A DNA stretch of 64,000 bases from DASUBN01 sp036000105 (GCA_036000105.1 DASYGE010000012.1:62001-126000), one strand, 5' to 3'; shown: positions 15,915 to 25,043, counted from the stretch's first letter. Notes: generated by a model from the sequence alone, not told the origin. Numbers and translations: made by a program.

Positions 15915-16469
15915 TCAGGCCCCCGAGCTCCGGCCCGGGGTCACGTTGAAATAAGTGTAGGAGATGGTCACGGTCGTGATGTCCTTAGGCATGGCCGGAT
16001 CCAGGTAGAACCTGACCGGCATGTGCCGCGACTCATGCGGACCGAACGTCTCCTGCGTGAAACAGAAACACTGCGTCTTGTGCACGTACTTCGCCGCTTC
16101 GCCCGGCGCGTAAGTCGCCACCGCTTGGGCGGTCACGTCCGCGCCGCTGTCGTTGTCGGCGAAGAACGTGTTGCCATACAGCTCACCCAGATGCACCTGC
16201 ATCTGGCCCGTATCCGGACGGAAGGCGAACGGCAGCTTGCTGTTCACCGTGGCCAGGAACTGCACCGTCACGGTGCGGTTCGGGTCCACCTCGCCGGCGT
16301 AAGCCTCCGACGCCGTCTCCACTCCGGTGCCGTTCAGTCCCGTCAGCCTGCACACCACCTTGTACAAGGGCACCAACGCGAAGCCGAAGGCGAACATGCC
16401 CGCGAACATCAGCACCAGCCCCAGCACCAGTCGCTGGTGGCGTCTCTTCTGCGGCGCCGACTTTTCCAT
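15915..16469 (-). CDS. ctaG: Cytochrome c oxidase assembly protein CtaG (Cox11)
   Basis: A 184-residue membrane-anchored copper chaperone that builds the CuB site in subunit I. One membrane helix spans about residues 14-36, and the Cox11 motif CFCF is at Cys134-Phe137, with a third conserved cysteine at Cys40. VPLYKVVCRLTGLNG after the helix is diagnostic. I use ATG 16469; an in-frame TTG at 16475 overlaps the upstream small gene stop and is less likely. Confidence 0.94.
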   Translation of the reverse strand: MEKSAPQKRRHQRLVLGLVLMFAGMFAFGFALVPLYKVVCRLTGLNGTGVETASEAYAGEVDPNRTVTVQFLATVNSKLPFAFRPDTGQMQVHLGELYGNTFFADNDSGADVTAQAVATYAPGEAAKYVHKTQCFCFTQETFGPHESRHMPVRFYLDPAMPKDITTVTISYTYFNVTPGRSSGA

Positions 16470-16471
16470 CT

Positions 16472-16606
16472 TCAAGGATGCCGCCAGCTCACGATCAGGA
16501 AGATGCCCACGTAGAACGCCAGGGCCACCAGGCCCAACAGCACCACCGTGCGCAACGCACGCCGGCGGTTCTTCGCCAGGATCTCGTCCTCTCTGGTCTC
16601 GGCCAT
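16472..16606 (-). CDS. Small cytochrome oxidase assembly-type membrane protein
   Basis: A 44-residue reading frame between ctaD and ctaG: a charged N-terminus (MAETREDEILAKNRRRALR), a single hydrophobic helix (about 20-39) and a short WRHP tail. Its place and architecture match the small cytochrome-oxidase assembly proteins found at this position in proteobacterial cta operons. It starts 26 bp after the ctaD stop and its stop lies 2 bp before the ctaG ATG, so it is tightly embedded in the operon. The molecular role is unknown. Confidence 0.78.
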   Translation of the reverse strand: MAETREDEILAKNRRRALRTVVLLGLVALAFYVGIFLIVSWRHP

Positions 16607-16632
16607 GGCAGCGGTCACCTTAAGTCGTCCGC

Positions 16633-18216
16633 TCAATCATCCTGGTACGGGTGCGCCCACACCGCGGTCGGCGGAGTCTCGAAACTGTGGTACGGCGGCG
16701 GTGAAGGCAGGGTCCACTCCAGGCCCTTGGCGCCTTCCCACACCTTCGCCGGCGCCTTCTCGCCGCCGCGGATACAACTGATGACGTTGTACAGGAAGAT
16801 CAGCTGCGACAAGCCGAACATGAAACCGCCGATGGACGACAGCATGTTGAGATCGGTGAACTGCACGGGATAGTCCGGGATGCGGCGCGGCATGCCGGCC
16901 AATCCCAGGAAATGCTGCGGGAAGAACAGCACGTTCACCCAGATGGCGCTCATCCAGAAATGGAACTTGCCCATCTTCTCGTTGTACATGTGGCCGGTCC
17001 ACTTGGGCAGCCAGTAGTACACCGCGCCCATGATGGCGAAGGCGGCACCCGTCACCAGCACATAATGGAAGTGCGCTACCACGAAGTAGCTGTCCTGGTA
17101 CTGGAAGTCGGCCGGCACGATGGCACACATCACGCCGGAGAAGCCGCCGATGGTGAACAGGAACAGGAACGCCAGCGCGAACAGCATGGGCGTCTCGAAG
17201 CTGAGGGAGCCGCGCCACAGGGTGGCCGTCCAGTTGAACACCTTCACGCCGGTCGGCACCGCGATCAGCATGGTGGTGAACATGAAGAACAGGTCGCCGG
17301 CCAGCGGCATGCCGACCGTGAACATGTGGTGCGCCCACACGATGAACGAGAGGAACGCGATGGAAGCCACGGCGTACACCATGGACTCATAGCCGAACAG
17401 CGGCTTGCGCGAGAAGGTCGGGATGATCTCCGAGACGATGCCGAAGGCCGGCAGGATCATGATATAGACCTCGGGATGCCCGAAGAACCAGAAGATGTGC
17501 TGGAACATCACCGGGTCGCCGCCACCCGCGGCGTTGAAGAAGCTGGTGCCGAAATACTTGTCGGTGAGCAGCATGGTCACGGCACCCGCCAGCACCGGCA
17601 TCACCGCGATCAGCAGGTAGGCGGTGATCAGCCAGGTCCACACGAACATCGGCATCTTGAGCAGCGACATCTTGGGGGCGCGCAGGTTGAGGATGGTGGC
17701 GATCACGTTGATCGCGCCCATCACCGACGAGATGCCCATCATGTGTATCGCGAAGATCACGAACGGGAAGGCGGTGCCGGTCTGCAGCATCAGCGGCGGA
17801 TACATGGTCCAGCCACCGGCCGGGGCGCCGCCCGGCATGAACAGCGTGCCGAGCAGGAGCAGGAAGGCGAACGGCAGGATCCAGAAGCTCCAGTTGTTCA
17901 TGCGCGGCAGCGCCATGTCGGGCGCGCCGATCATCATCGGGATCATCCAGTTCGCGAGTCCCACGAAGGCCGGCATGATGGCGCCGAAGATCATGACCAG
18001 CGCGTGCAGCGTGGTCATCTGGTTGAAGACCACCGGGTCCACGAGCTGCATGCCGGGCTTGAACAACTCGGCGCGGATCACCATGGCGAAGCTGCCGCCG
18101 ATGAAGAACATCAGCAGGCTGAAGCACAGGTACAGGGTGCCGATGTCTTTGTGGTTAGTGGTGGTGATCCAGCGCCAGATGCCGCTCGGATGATCGCCGT
18201 GATTGTCGTGTGCCAT
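16633..18216 (-). CDS. ctaD: Cytochrome c oxidase subunit I
   Basis: A 527-residue, twelve-helix catalytic subunit that holds heme a, heme a3 and CuB. WFFGHPEVYIMILPAFGI contains the CuB histidine cross-linked to tyrosine, SFIVWAHHMFTVG the paired CuB histidines, and VVAHFHYVLVTGA the heme a and a3 ligands; THALVMIF-type sequence near residue 70 carries the other heme a ligand. K- and D-channel residues typical of A-type oxidases appear present. It follows ctaC by 22 bp in the same operon. Confidence 0.97.
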   Translation of the reverse strand: MAHDNHGDHPSGIWRWITTTNHKDIGTLYLCFSLLMFFIGGSFAMVIRAELFKPGMQLVDPVVFNQMTTLHALVMIFGAIMPAFVGLANWMIPMMIGAPDMALPRMNNWSFWILPFAFLLLLGTLFMPGGAPAGGWTMYPPLMLQTGTAFPFVIFAIHMMGISSVMGAINVIATILNLRAPKMSLLKMPMFVWTWLITAYLLIAVMPVLAGAVTMLLTDKYFGTSFFNAAGGGDPVMFQHIFWFFGHPEVYIMILPAFGIVSEIIPTFSRKPLFGYESMVYAVASIAFLSFIVWAHHMFTVGMPLAGDLFFMFTTMLIAVPTGVKVFNWTATLWRGSLSFETPMLFALAFLFLFTIGGFSGVMCAIVPADFQYQDSYFVVAHFHYVLVTGAAFAIMGAVYYWLPKWTGHMYNEKMGKFHFWMSAIWVNVLFFPQHFLGLAGMPRRIPDYPVQFTDLNMLSSIGGFMFGLSQLIFLYNVISCIRGGEKAPAKVWEGAKGLEWTLPSPPPYHSFETPPTAVWAHPYQDD

Positions 18217-18238
18217 GTGCGTGCTCTCCGGATCCGTT

Positions 18239-19528
18239 TTAGCGTGCGGCTTTGATGTCTTCGGGTTTCACGAGGTCGCCCTTGTGATTGCCGAAGGCAT
18301 TGCGCTCATAAGTGATGACGGCAGCCAAATCGAGGTCGCTCAGCATGGTGCCCCAGGCGGGCATGATGCCCTTGCCCTTCAGCACCAAGGCGATATGCGC
18401 GGCCAACGGGCCGTTGGGGATCTCGCCGCCGGCGATGGCCTTGGCGCCCAGCGCCGGGTTGCCCTTGCCGTCAGGCATGTGGCAACTGGCGCAATTCTGG
18501 TCATAGACCTGCTTGCCGCGGGCCATGGCGGTCTGCATGTCCCAAGCGGCTGCCGGTGCAGCCGGGGCCTGTGCCGGAGGAGCCGCGGCGGCGGCGGGCT
18601 GCCCCGCTTTCGGCGCAGTGGTCGCGACCACCTGCGGAGCCATGAGGCTGCCGTAGGTCGTCTGCTCGAAGGCCACCGGGCTGCCGTTGTCTTCCAGGGA
18701 GCCGTCATAGGGGCTCACGTACTTGCCGTTGGCGGCCTTCATGGCCTTCACCCAGGCCTGGTAGTCGGCCGGGGTCTTGGCCACCACCACGATGGGCATG
18801 AAGCCATGCCAGCGGCCGCAGAGTTCGGCGCAGGCGCCGCGATAGACGCCGGGCTCTTCCACCTTGATCCATTCCTGGTTGATGAAACCGGGGTTGGCAT
18901 CGGTCTTGCCGCCGAAGTCGGGCATCCACCAGGAGTGGATCACGTCATCGGAGGTGATGAGCAGGCGGATCTTCTCACCAGTGGGCACCACCAGCGGATG
19001 GTCCACGTCGCGCAGATAGTTGGGTACCGTCGCGGGATCTATGCCGGAACGCAGCTGGCTCGCCTGGTCGCTGTCCTTGGCGAGCATGCTGAAGAAACTG
19101 AAGCCGTCCTGCAGGTAGTCGTACTCCCACTTCCACTGGTAGCCGACGATCTTGATGCTCATCTGCGGGTCGCTGGTATCGGCCATGCGTACCAGCACCT
19201 TGGCGGCGGGGATGGTCATGGCCACCAATATGATGACCGGTACGATGGTCCAGGCGATCTCGAGGGCGGTGCTCTCATGGAACTGGGCGGGCTTGGCGCC
19301 AGCCGCTTTGCGGAAGCGGACGATGGCGATGATCATCACGCCGAACACCACGATGCCGATGCCGCAGCACACGTAGAACACCATCATGTGCAGGTCATAG
19401 ACCTCATGGCTCGTGGGTGTCACGCCTTCCGGCATGTTGATATCCATGGCGCGGGCGGTACCGGCTGCGAGCGCGAGGGCTAGCCCCAAGGCGATGCGTG
19501 CCGCTCTCTTGATTGTGTGGAAGACCAT
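18239..19528 (-). CDS. ctaC: Cytochrome c oxidase subunit II fused to cytochrome c (caa3 type)
   Basis: A 429-residue protein: a signal peptide ending near residue 27, two membrane helices (about 47-70 and 92-113), a cupredoxin domain and a C-terminal cytochrome c domain. The CuA ligands are His198, Cys233, Cys237, His241 and Met244, in CAELCGRWHGFM. After an Ala/Pro-rich linker (302-328), CASCH (346-350) binds heme c covalently. The fusion means electrons can enter from a reduced carrier straight into the attached cytochrome c, the caa3 arrangement. It is the first gene of the oxidase operon, with CAGGAG upstream of its ATG. Confidence 0.96.
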   Translation of the reverse strand: MVFHTIKRAARIALGLALALAAGTARAMDINMPEGVTPTSHEVYDLHMMVFYVCCGIGIVVFGVMIIAIVRFRKAAGAKPAQFHESTALEIAWTIVPVIILVAMTIPAAKVLVRMADTSDPQMSIKIVGYQWKWEYDYLQDGFSFFSMLAKDSDQASQLRSGIDPATVPNYLRDVDHPLVVPTGEKIRLLITSDDVIHSWWMPDFGGKTDANPGFINQEWIKVEEPGVYRGACAELCGRWHGFMPIVVVAKTPADYQAWVKAMKAANGKYVSPYDGSLEDNGSPVAFEQTTYGSLMAPQVVATTAPKAGQPAAAAAPPAQAPAAPAAAWDMQTAMARGKQVYDQNCASCHMPDGKGNPALGAKAIAGGEIPNGPLAAHIALVLKGKGIMPAWGTMLSDLDLAAVITYERNAFGNHKGDLVKPEDIKAAR

Positions 19529-19790
19529 GCGATCGTCACTCCTGCTGGCTGTCTTGCCGCGTGGCCGCGGTCAGGTCATGGCGCCGTTTTCAGTCCTGCG
19601 CTTGAGGCTCCGGTGGGGGCCCCAAGCGCACGTATTCTTACAGGCTTCCCCGGCCTGAATCCGCCTTCGGAAGTGGCGCCCGCGGCGAAAAATTCTGGCG
19701 GCGTATGCTACCGCATGGCCCCCGCGGGGCGCAACGGAGCCGCGGCATAACCCTTAGTTTTCCCCGGAGTTTTGCGCTTTTTCTCGCCAC
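19529..19790. other. Leader and promoter region upstream of ctaC
   Basis: This 262-bp gap separates the end of bioD from ctaC, both on the minus strand. It must hold the oxidase promoter. I see no clear -35/-10 pair or T-run terminator. Short hairpins such as GCCCC-GC-GGGGC near 19722-19733 are present. Confidence 0.4.
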
Positions 19791-20471
19791 TCAGGCGAGG
19801 CGCGTGCACGCCTCCGAGAGCGCTTCCGCCACCGCCTTCACCGACGCCGTCGGTGCATGGGGCAGGCGGGCCAGGAGCGGCGCATGCAGCTCCGCCTCCA
19901 GGGTCGCGACGTTGGCCTCGGGCCGCTCGAAAGCGGGGTCGATGGCGTTCGCCACCCAGCCGGCGAGTTCCAGGCCATCGGCGCGGATCGCCCGGGCGGT
20001 GAGCGATGCATGGTTCAGGCAGCCCAAGCGCAGGCCCACCACCAGGATCACCGGCAGATCCAGTTCCCGGACGAGGTCCGGCAACTCCAGACTGGCCGAG
20101 AGCGGCACCTGCCAGCCGCCGACTCCCTCCACCAGGACCGTGTCGGCACCTTTACAGAGTTCCGTATAGGCGGCGGTGATGGTTTCCAGATCGATCTCCA
20201 CGCCCGCTTCCATGGCCGCGAGATGGGGCGCCACCGCCGGCGCGAAGCAGTACGGGTTCACCAATTCATAGGCACGCTTCTCGCTGGCCGCAGCCTGCAG
20301 GGCGAGGGCGTCATCGTTGCGCAGACCTTCCCTGCTCATCACTGCACCGCTGGCGATGGGCTTCATGCCCACGGTCTTCCTGCCGGCACGAGCGAAAGCT
20401 TTCAGCAGGCCCGCTGTGACCCGGGTCTTGCCTATGCCGGTATCGGTGCCAGTGATGAAGAACCCTCTCAA
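19791..20471 (-). CDS. bioD: Dethiobiotin synthetase
   Basis: A 226-residue ATP-dependent carboxylase that closes the ureido ring of dethiobiotin from DAPA. The P-loop FITGTDTGIGKTRV is at the N-terminus, and VEGVGGWQVPLS and GLRLGCLNHASLT match the family. It is the last gene of the bioBFHCD operon and overlaps bioC by 4 bp. Confidence 0.95.
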   Translation of the reverse strand: MRGFFITGTDTGIGKTRVTAGLLKAFARAGRKTVGMKPIASGAVMSREGLRNDDALALQAAASEKRAYELVNPYCFAPAVAPHLAAMEAGVEIDLETITAAYTELCKGADTVLVEGVGGWQVPLSASLELPDLVRELDLPVILVVGLRLGCLNHASLTARAIRADGLELAGWVANAIDPAFERPEANVATLEAELHAPLLARLPHAPTASVKAVAEALSEACTRLA

Positions 20472-21325
20472 GGTGTCTCTCCTCTATATAGAGCCGCCGT
20501 GGGCATGAACTTGGGCGCCCAAGCGGTGCCATACACCACTTCATAAGTAGCCGGCAGACGCCCGTCCCGCCGCCATCTTTCATACGCATCGGCGAAGGCA
20601 GTGAGACGGCGGCGCCCCGTGAGCCCACGGCCCCGACCGGCGGTGACGTTGTGAGCGCCGATGCGTTTCAAGTCACGCATCAGGCCGTTTACATCCGGGT
20701 AGGTCAGTGTGACCTGCTCCACGTCCATGACCGGTTCCACGAAACCCGCACGGATGAGCGCGTCGCCGATGTCGTGCATGTCCAGGAAACGGTTCACGTG
20801 GTTGAAACCGTCCACCTCGCTCCATGCGGCACGCAGTTCCTTCAGGGTGTCGGGCCCGAGCGTGCTGAACAGCAGTAGGCCGTGGGGTCTCAGCAGACGC
20901 CGCCACTCCAGCAAGGTGCTGTCCAGGTCTTCGCACCACTGCAAGACCAGGCTGGCGTAAAGGATGTCGCAACTCATGGCGGCGAGGGGCAGTGCCGCCG
21001 CCTCGGCGCAGATGAAGCCGGCAGTCTTCTTCCAGGGCAGATACCAGGGCCGGCGGCGCGCTTCCTTGAGCATGTTGGGTGCGATATCCGCCCCCAGCAC
21101 CTGGGCGCGGGGATAACGCTCCACCAGCGCGCGGGTCGGGCGACCAGTGCCGCAGCCCACGTCCAGCACCCGCGCCGGCACCACGGTGGTGAGCTCCAGG
21201 CGCTCCAGCAAGCGCTCGCCCACTTCCCGCTGCAACACCGCAGCCGCATCGTAATCCCGGGCCGCCCGGTCGAAAGCCCTGCGGACTTGTTTGCTGTCCA
21301 GACTGAATTCATCCCTCACGTTCAC
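20468..21325 (-). CDS. bioC: Malonyl-ACP O-methyltransferase
   Basis: A 285-residue SAM methyltransferase that caps malonyl-ACP so the fatty acid pathway can make the pimeloyl chain. Motif I VLDVGCGTGRPT, then LGADIAPNML and the later DILYASLVLQWCEDL segment, are as in BioC. The N-terminal KQVRRAFDRAARDYD is the family start. Overlaps of 4 bp with both bioH and bioD indicate coupled translation. Confidence 0.95.
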   Translation of the reverse strand: MNVRDEFSLDSKQVRRAFDRAARDYDAAAVLQREVGERLLERLELTTVVPARVLDVGCGTGRPTRALVERYPRAQVLGADIAPNMLKEARRRPWYLPWKKTAGFICAEAAALPLAAMSCDILYASLVLQWCEDLDSTLLEWRRLLRPHGLLLFSTLGPDTLKELRAAWSEVDGFNHVNRFLDMHDIGDALIRAGFVEPVMDVEQVTLTYPDVNGLMRDLKRIGAHNVTAGRGRGLTGRRRLTAFADAYERWRRDGRLPATYEVVYGTAWAPKFMPTAALYRGETP

Positions 21326-22134
21326 GACACCGCTCCCCGCATCTCGTGTCGGCCTGCATCCAGGCCCTCCATGAATGCTGTCAGGGAGGCGGCGAATTCA
21401 TGTGCATGAGAGAGGAAAGGCGCGTGGGCGCTCTTGTCTATGCGCGTATAGCGTGCGCCGAAGATGCACCTTGCCAAGGCTTCCCCTGCGGCTGGAGGCG
21501 TGAGCCGGTCATAACCACCGGCGATCACCAGCGCAGGCATGGCGATGGTCTTGAGTTCGTGGCGCAGATCGCTCACCCGCAGCAACTCCAGACCCGCAGC
21601 CAAGGAAGCGGTATCCGGTTCGCCCCGACTGAAGAGCGCCTCGCGGAGTTGACGCAAGGAAGCCCGCGCTGCTGTATCGCCCTGCACCTGCAGGGAGAGG
21701 AAACGCAGCAGGGTCTCCCGATAATCTCCCTGCAAGCCGGTCGCGAATTCCTGCAACTGCTCCGGCAGCATGGCCATGGGCCAATCCGGCCCCGTGACGA
21801 ACTTAGGCGTGGTGCTGGCCAAGACCAGAGCGCGGATCTTCTCTGGTGCATCCAAGGCGGCACGCAGCGCTATCAAACCACCGAGAGACCAACCCAGCCA
21901 CGTGGCGTTCGCGGGCACCGAAGCCAGCACTTGCTGGGCCACATCCCGCAACTCTGCGGTCATGGGCGTGCTGCGGCTCTGACCATGGCCAGGCAGATCC
22001 ACCCGGCTCACGCGGAAATGGGGAATGAGCCGCGGCAGCAGCGTGTCCCACACGCCGCCATGCAGCCCCCAGCCGTGCAAGAGCACCAGGTCCGGGCCGG
22101 TACCTTGAGTCTCTATATATAGAGTCGCAGCCAT
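21322..22134 (-). CDS. bioH: Pimeloyl-ACP methyl ester esterase
   Basis: A 270-residue alpha/beta hydrolase that removes the methyl cap from pimeloyl-ACP methyl ester. The HGWGLHGGVWD oxyanion region, the nucleophile elbow GWSLGG (Ser near 82), VIAGGYDRLTP (Asp) and KSAHAPFLSH (His) are visible. Its start overlaps the bioF stop by one base. The first codons contain the AT-palindrome CTCTATATATAGAG, rare for this GC-rich DNA. Confidence 0.94.
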   Translation of the reverse strand: MAATLYIETQGTGPDLVLLHGWGLHGGVWDTLLPRLIPHFRVSRVDLPGHGQSRSTPMTAELRDVAQQVLASVPANATWLGWSLGGLIALRAALDAPEKIRALVLASTTPKFVTGPDWPMAMLPEQLQEFATGLQGDYRETLLRFLSLQVQGDTAARASLRQLREALFSRGEPDTASLAAGLELLRVSDLRHELKTIAMPALVIAGGYDRLTPPAAGEALARCIFGARYTRIDKSAHAPFLSHAHEFAASLTAFMEGLDAGRHEMRGAVS

Positions 22135-23306
22135 CAGTGCTTCGTGGCCTTGCGCAAGGCATCCAAGAGGCGATCCACCTGTGCTTCTGTGTGGGCGGCG
22201 GTGAGCGTGATGCGTAAGCGAGCCGTACCCGCCGGCACCGTGGGCGGACGGATGGCTATGGCCAGGATGCCTTGTGCCTTCAGCGCTTCCGCGAGCTTGA
22301 GAGCATCGGCGCTCTCCCCCACCAGCAAGGGCTGGATGGCGGTCTCCGAGGGCATGAGTTTGAGCCCGCGCTCAGCGGCGCCCGCGCGGAACCGGGCGAT
22401 GAGCGCTTGCAGGTGCTCCCGGCGCCAGGCATCGGTCTGCAACAGCTTCAGGGCTGCCCGTCCTGCTTCCGCCAAGGCCGGCGGAGTGGCGGTCGTATAT
22501 ATATAAGTACGGGCCGACTGGATCAGGGTCTCGATCAGGGCCTCACTCCCGGCCACGAAGGCGCCGAAGCCGCCGCAGGCCTTGCCGAGGGTGCCCATGA
22601 GCACTGGCACTTCATCTGAACCTACGCCGTGATGCTCCAGGCTGCCGCGCCCGTTGGCACCCAAGACTCCGAAGCCGTGGGCATCGTCCACCATCAGGAA
22701 GGCGCCGGCGGCTTCCGTCGCTCGCGCCAATTCCGGTAGAGGCGCGATGTCGCCATCCATGCTGAATACACCGTCGGTCATGACCAGGATCTTGGAATCC
22801 GCTGCATCGAGATGGGTCTTGAGATCGGCCACGTCGGCGTGGACGTAGCGCGCGAAGCGCGCGCCTGACAGAAGGCCTGCGTCCAGCAGCGATGCGTGGT
22901 TGAGGCGGTCTTCCAGGACCCGGTCGCCACGCTTCAGGAGCGCCGAGGCCACGCCAAGATTCGCCATGTAACCGCTGGAGAAGAGCAGTGCCCGGGGCCG
23001 GCCAGTGAAGGCCGCCAGCTCTTCTTCGAAAGCGTGATGGGCGCGGCTGTGGCCGGTGACGAGATGGGCGGCACCGCTGCCGGTGCCGTATTCCGCGAGA
23101 CCGCACCGCGCTGCTTCCGCGAGGGCCGGATGGGCTGCGAGTCCCAGATAGTCGTTGCTGGAGAAGTTGAGATACCGCTTACCCTGCAGCGTTATCTCCG
23201 GGCCCTGGGGGCCCTCCAGCACCCGCCGCAACCTGTAGAGAGACTTTTCCTTGAGCGCGTCGAGTTCGGGCTTGAGCAGCGCGTCAAGTCGCGCGGTGTT
23301 CGTCAT
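22134..23306 (-). CDS. bioF: 8-amino-7-oxononanoate synthase
   Basis: A 390-residue PLP-dependent alpha-oxoamine synthase that joins pimeloyl-ACP and alanine. SSNDYLGLAAHP, GSGAAHLVTGHSRAH, DDAHGFGVLG and the PLP lysine in GTLGKACGGFGAF are present. The open frame reaches 23459, but ATG 23306 gives the normal N-terminus and overlaps bioB by 23 bp. A possible GAGG ribosome binding site lies just upstream. Confidence 0.96.
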   Translation of the reverse strand: MTNTARLDALLKPELDALKEKSLYRLRRVLEGPQGPEITLQGKRYLNFSSNDYLGLAAHPALAEAARCGLAEYGTGSGAAHLVTGHSRAHHAFEEELAAFTGRPRALLFSSGYMANLGVASALLKRGDRVLEDRLNHASLLDAGLLSGARFARYVHADVADLKTHLDAADSKILVMTDGVFSMDGDIAPLPELARATEAAGAFLMVDDAHGFGVLGANGRGSLEHHGVGSDEVPVLMGTLGKACGGFGAFVAGSEALIETLIQSARTYIYTTATPPALAEAGRAALKLLQTDAWRREHLQALIARFRAGAAERGLKLMPSETAIQPLLVGESADALKLAEALKAQGILAIAIRPPTVPAGTARLRITLTAAHTEAQVDRLLDALRKATKH

Positions 23307-24315
23307 GGGCCTCGGCCGTGATGTCCAGATGCGCCGTGCCGGGCCGTTCCACCAGGGCTTCGGCATGGATGCCGAGCCGCGCGAAGAGCTGCCGGTCCTT
23401 CTCCATGTCAGGGTTGCCGGTGGTGAGCAGCTTCTCACCGTAGAAGATGGAGTTGGCACCGGCGAAGAATGCCAGGGCCTGCATCTCGTCGTGCATCTCG
23501 CTCCTGCCCGCGGACAGACGCACGTGGGCCTTGGGCATGAGGATGCGCGCCACGGCGATCACGCGGATGAAGTCGAAGGGATCGATGGTCTCGCCGCCCG
23601 CCAGGGGCGTGCCTTCCACCTGCACCAGCTGGTTGATGGGCACGCTCTCCGGGTGCTCCGGCAGCGTGGCGAGCGTGTGCAGCATCTTGGCGCGGTCATC
23701 TTTTTGCTCGCCCATGCCCACGATGCCGCCGCAGCACACGTGCATGCCTGCGTCGCGCACGTTCTTGAGGGTGTCGAGCCGGTCTTCAAAGGTGCGCGTC
23801 GAGATGATGTCCTTGTAGTACTCCGCCGAGGTGTCGATGTTGTGGTTGTAGTAGTCGAGCCCCGCGTCCGCGAGCTTCTGGGCCTGGGCTGGCGTGAGCA
23901 TGCCCAATGTGGCGCAGGTCTCCATGCCAAGATCCCGCACGCCCTGGATCATGCCGATGATCTGGTCCAGATCCTTGTCCTTCGGCGAACGGTAAGCGGC
24001 GCCCATGCAGAAGCGCGTGGCGCCGGCTTCCCGGGCGATCCTGGCTTTGGCCACCACGTCGTCCACGCACATGAGCTTCTCGGCTTTGAGGCCGGTGTCG
24101 TAGCGGGCGCTCTGGGGACAGTAAGCACAATCCTCGGGGCAGGCACCGGTCTTGATGGAGAGCAGCGTGGAGACCTGCACCGCGTTGGGATCGAAGTGGC
24201 GGCGGTGCACCGCTTGGGCCCGGAACAGCAGGTCGTTGAAGGGCAGCGCGAACAGCGCCCGCACTTCGGCGAGGGTCCAATCATGGCGAACATCGGGGGG
24301 CATCACTGCGGACAT
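23284..24315 (-). CDS. bioB: Biotin synthase
   Basis: A 343-residue radical SAM enzyme that inserts sulfur into dethiobiotin. The SAM-cluster cysteines are Cys59, Cys63 and Cys66 in GACPEDCAYCPQ. YYNHNIDTSAEYY and the CCGGIVGMGE segment, with ligands of the sacrificial [2Fe-2S] cluster, follow. It is the first gene of bioBFHCD, transcribed from the region with a probable BirA operator. Confidence 0.97.
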   Translation of the reverse strand: MSAVMPPDVRHDWTLAEVRALFALPFNDLLFRAQAVHRRHFDPNAVQVSTLLSIKTGACPEDCAYCPQSARYDTGLKAEKLMCVDDVVAKARIAREAGATRFCMGAAYRSPKDKDLDQIIGMIQGVRDLGMETCATLGMLTPAQAQKLADAGLDYYNHNIDTSAEYYKDIISTRTFEDRLDTLKNVRDAGMHVCCGGIVGMGEQKDDRAKMLHTLATLPEHPESVPINQLVQVEGTPLAGGETIDPFDFIRVIAVARILMPKAHVRLSAGRSEMHDEMQALAFFAGANSIFYGEKLLTTGNPDMEKDRQLFARLGIHAEALVERPGTAHLDITAEAHDEHRAT

Positions 24316-24368
24316 GGAGGACCTCGGATGGGCTGCAGGCCTTGGGGAACCCGCAGTTTAAGTGGTAA

Positions 24369-24401
24369 CCGTCAACTTGAGAATGGCCACTAAGTTTACA
24401 A
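24369..24401 (-). promoter_or_regulatory. Probable BirA (biotin) operator
   Basis: Read in the bioB direction, TTGTAAACT (24401-24393), 15 bp, AGTTGACGG (24377-24369). The left half fits the TTGTAAACC-N14/15-GGTTTACAA biotin operator at 8 of 9 positions, with allowed spacing; the right half fits poorly (5 of 9). It lies 54-86 bp upstream of bioB. Confidence 0.55.
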
Positions 24402-24508
24402 CTAGCCCGTTTAAGCGCACTACCGCTGCCTCGACTAGGTCAGGGGGGGGGTGCCCACCCCTGCCTTTATAGGCTTCGGAGTAATCGGCTTATGCCTCTG
24501 ACCAATAC

Positions 24509-24536
24509 TTGCATTGTAGCCATAATCCATTATGAT
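24509..24536 (+). promoter_or_regulatory. Predicted promoter of the 24567 gene, overlapping an inverted repeat
   Basis: -35 TTGCAT (24509-24514), 16-bp spacer, -10 TATGAT (24531-24536). The perfect inverted repeat CATAAT-CC-ATTATG (24521-24534) overlaps the -10 and could be an operator. Confidence 0.6.
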
Positions 24537-24566
24537 TAGTATCCATTGGTGGACTAGGACCATTCA

Positions 24567-24989
24567 ATGCGCGACATAAGACCTGACCTGGAAGAACGCC
24601 TGAATATCGTCGTCAACGAGATTAATGCGGCGACGGCCAAACTCGCCCTTCTCCATGTCCAGCGTGATCAGCTGAAGAAGATGCTGGAAGCTGAAGGCAA
24701 GCGATTCCTCGCGTCCCCAACGTCCCAGTCTATTACCCAAACTCTGGACGCGCTCAGTGGTGCCATATCGGGCACTGTTTTGACACTAGTTATCAAAGAA
24801 GGTCTTGCCGATGGCAAGCCATACACCCTCGGAGAACTCGCCGAATTCGTCGCCAAGAGTGGCTATCAATTTGGTACACGGAGTCCCCGGCGCGTGACTA
24901 ATTTCGCGCTTTTGTCTTTGAAAAAAGCCAACCAAGTTATCCGCGTCAAAATGCCCGATGGGAATCGCGGATGGCAACTCAAGAAATAG
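24567..24989 (+). CDS. Orphan coiled-coil / winged-helix-like protein
   Basis: A 140-residue protein I do not recognise. Residues 1-50 are heptad-like and charged (ERLNIVVNEINAATAKLALL, then QRDQLKKMLEAEGKR), suggesting a coiled coil. Residues 83-140 read like a winged helix: YTLGELAEFVAKSGYQF, then SPRRVTNFALLSLKK as a recognition-type helix, then a VIRVKMPDGNRGWQL wing. There is no catalytic motif. The codons are AT-richer than in neighbouring bio genes, and the gene has its own promoter and terminator, consistent with acquisition. It may be a small DNA-binding protein regulating itself through the inverted repeat at 24521; this is inference. Confidence 0.7.
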   Translation: MRDIRPDLEERLNIVVNEINAATAKLALLHVQRDQLKKMLEAEGKRFLASPTSQSITQTLDALSGAISGTVLTLVIKEGLADGKPYTLGELAEFVAKSGYQFGTRSPRRVTNFALLSLKKANQVIRVKMPDGNRGWQLKK

Positions 24990-25043
24990 GAGAGTCAGAA
25001 ATGAAGTTAATGCCGCTGGCTGATTAGGCAGCCCCCACAAAGC

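Noticed and set aside
16912..18255. 447-codon frame opposite ctaD
   Set aside because: Shadow of cytochrome oxidase subunit I; extremely His/Glu/Arg-rich with no fold-like pattern.
24436..24460. Terminator or slippery site at the G-run
   Set aside because: The nine-G run with a small GGGTG/CACCC stem has no T-run and is in no gene.
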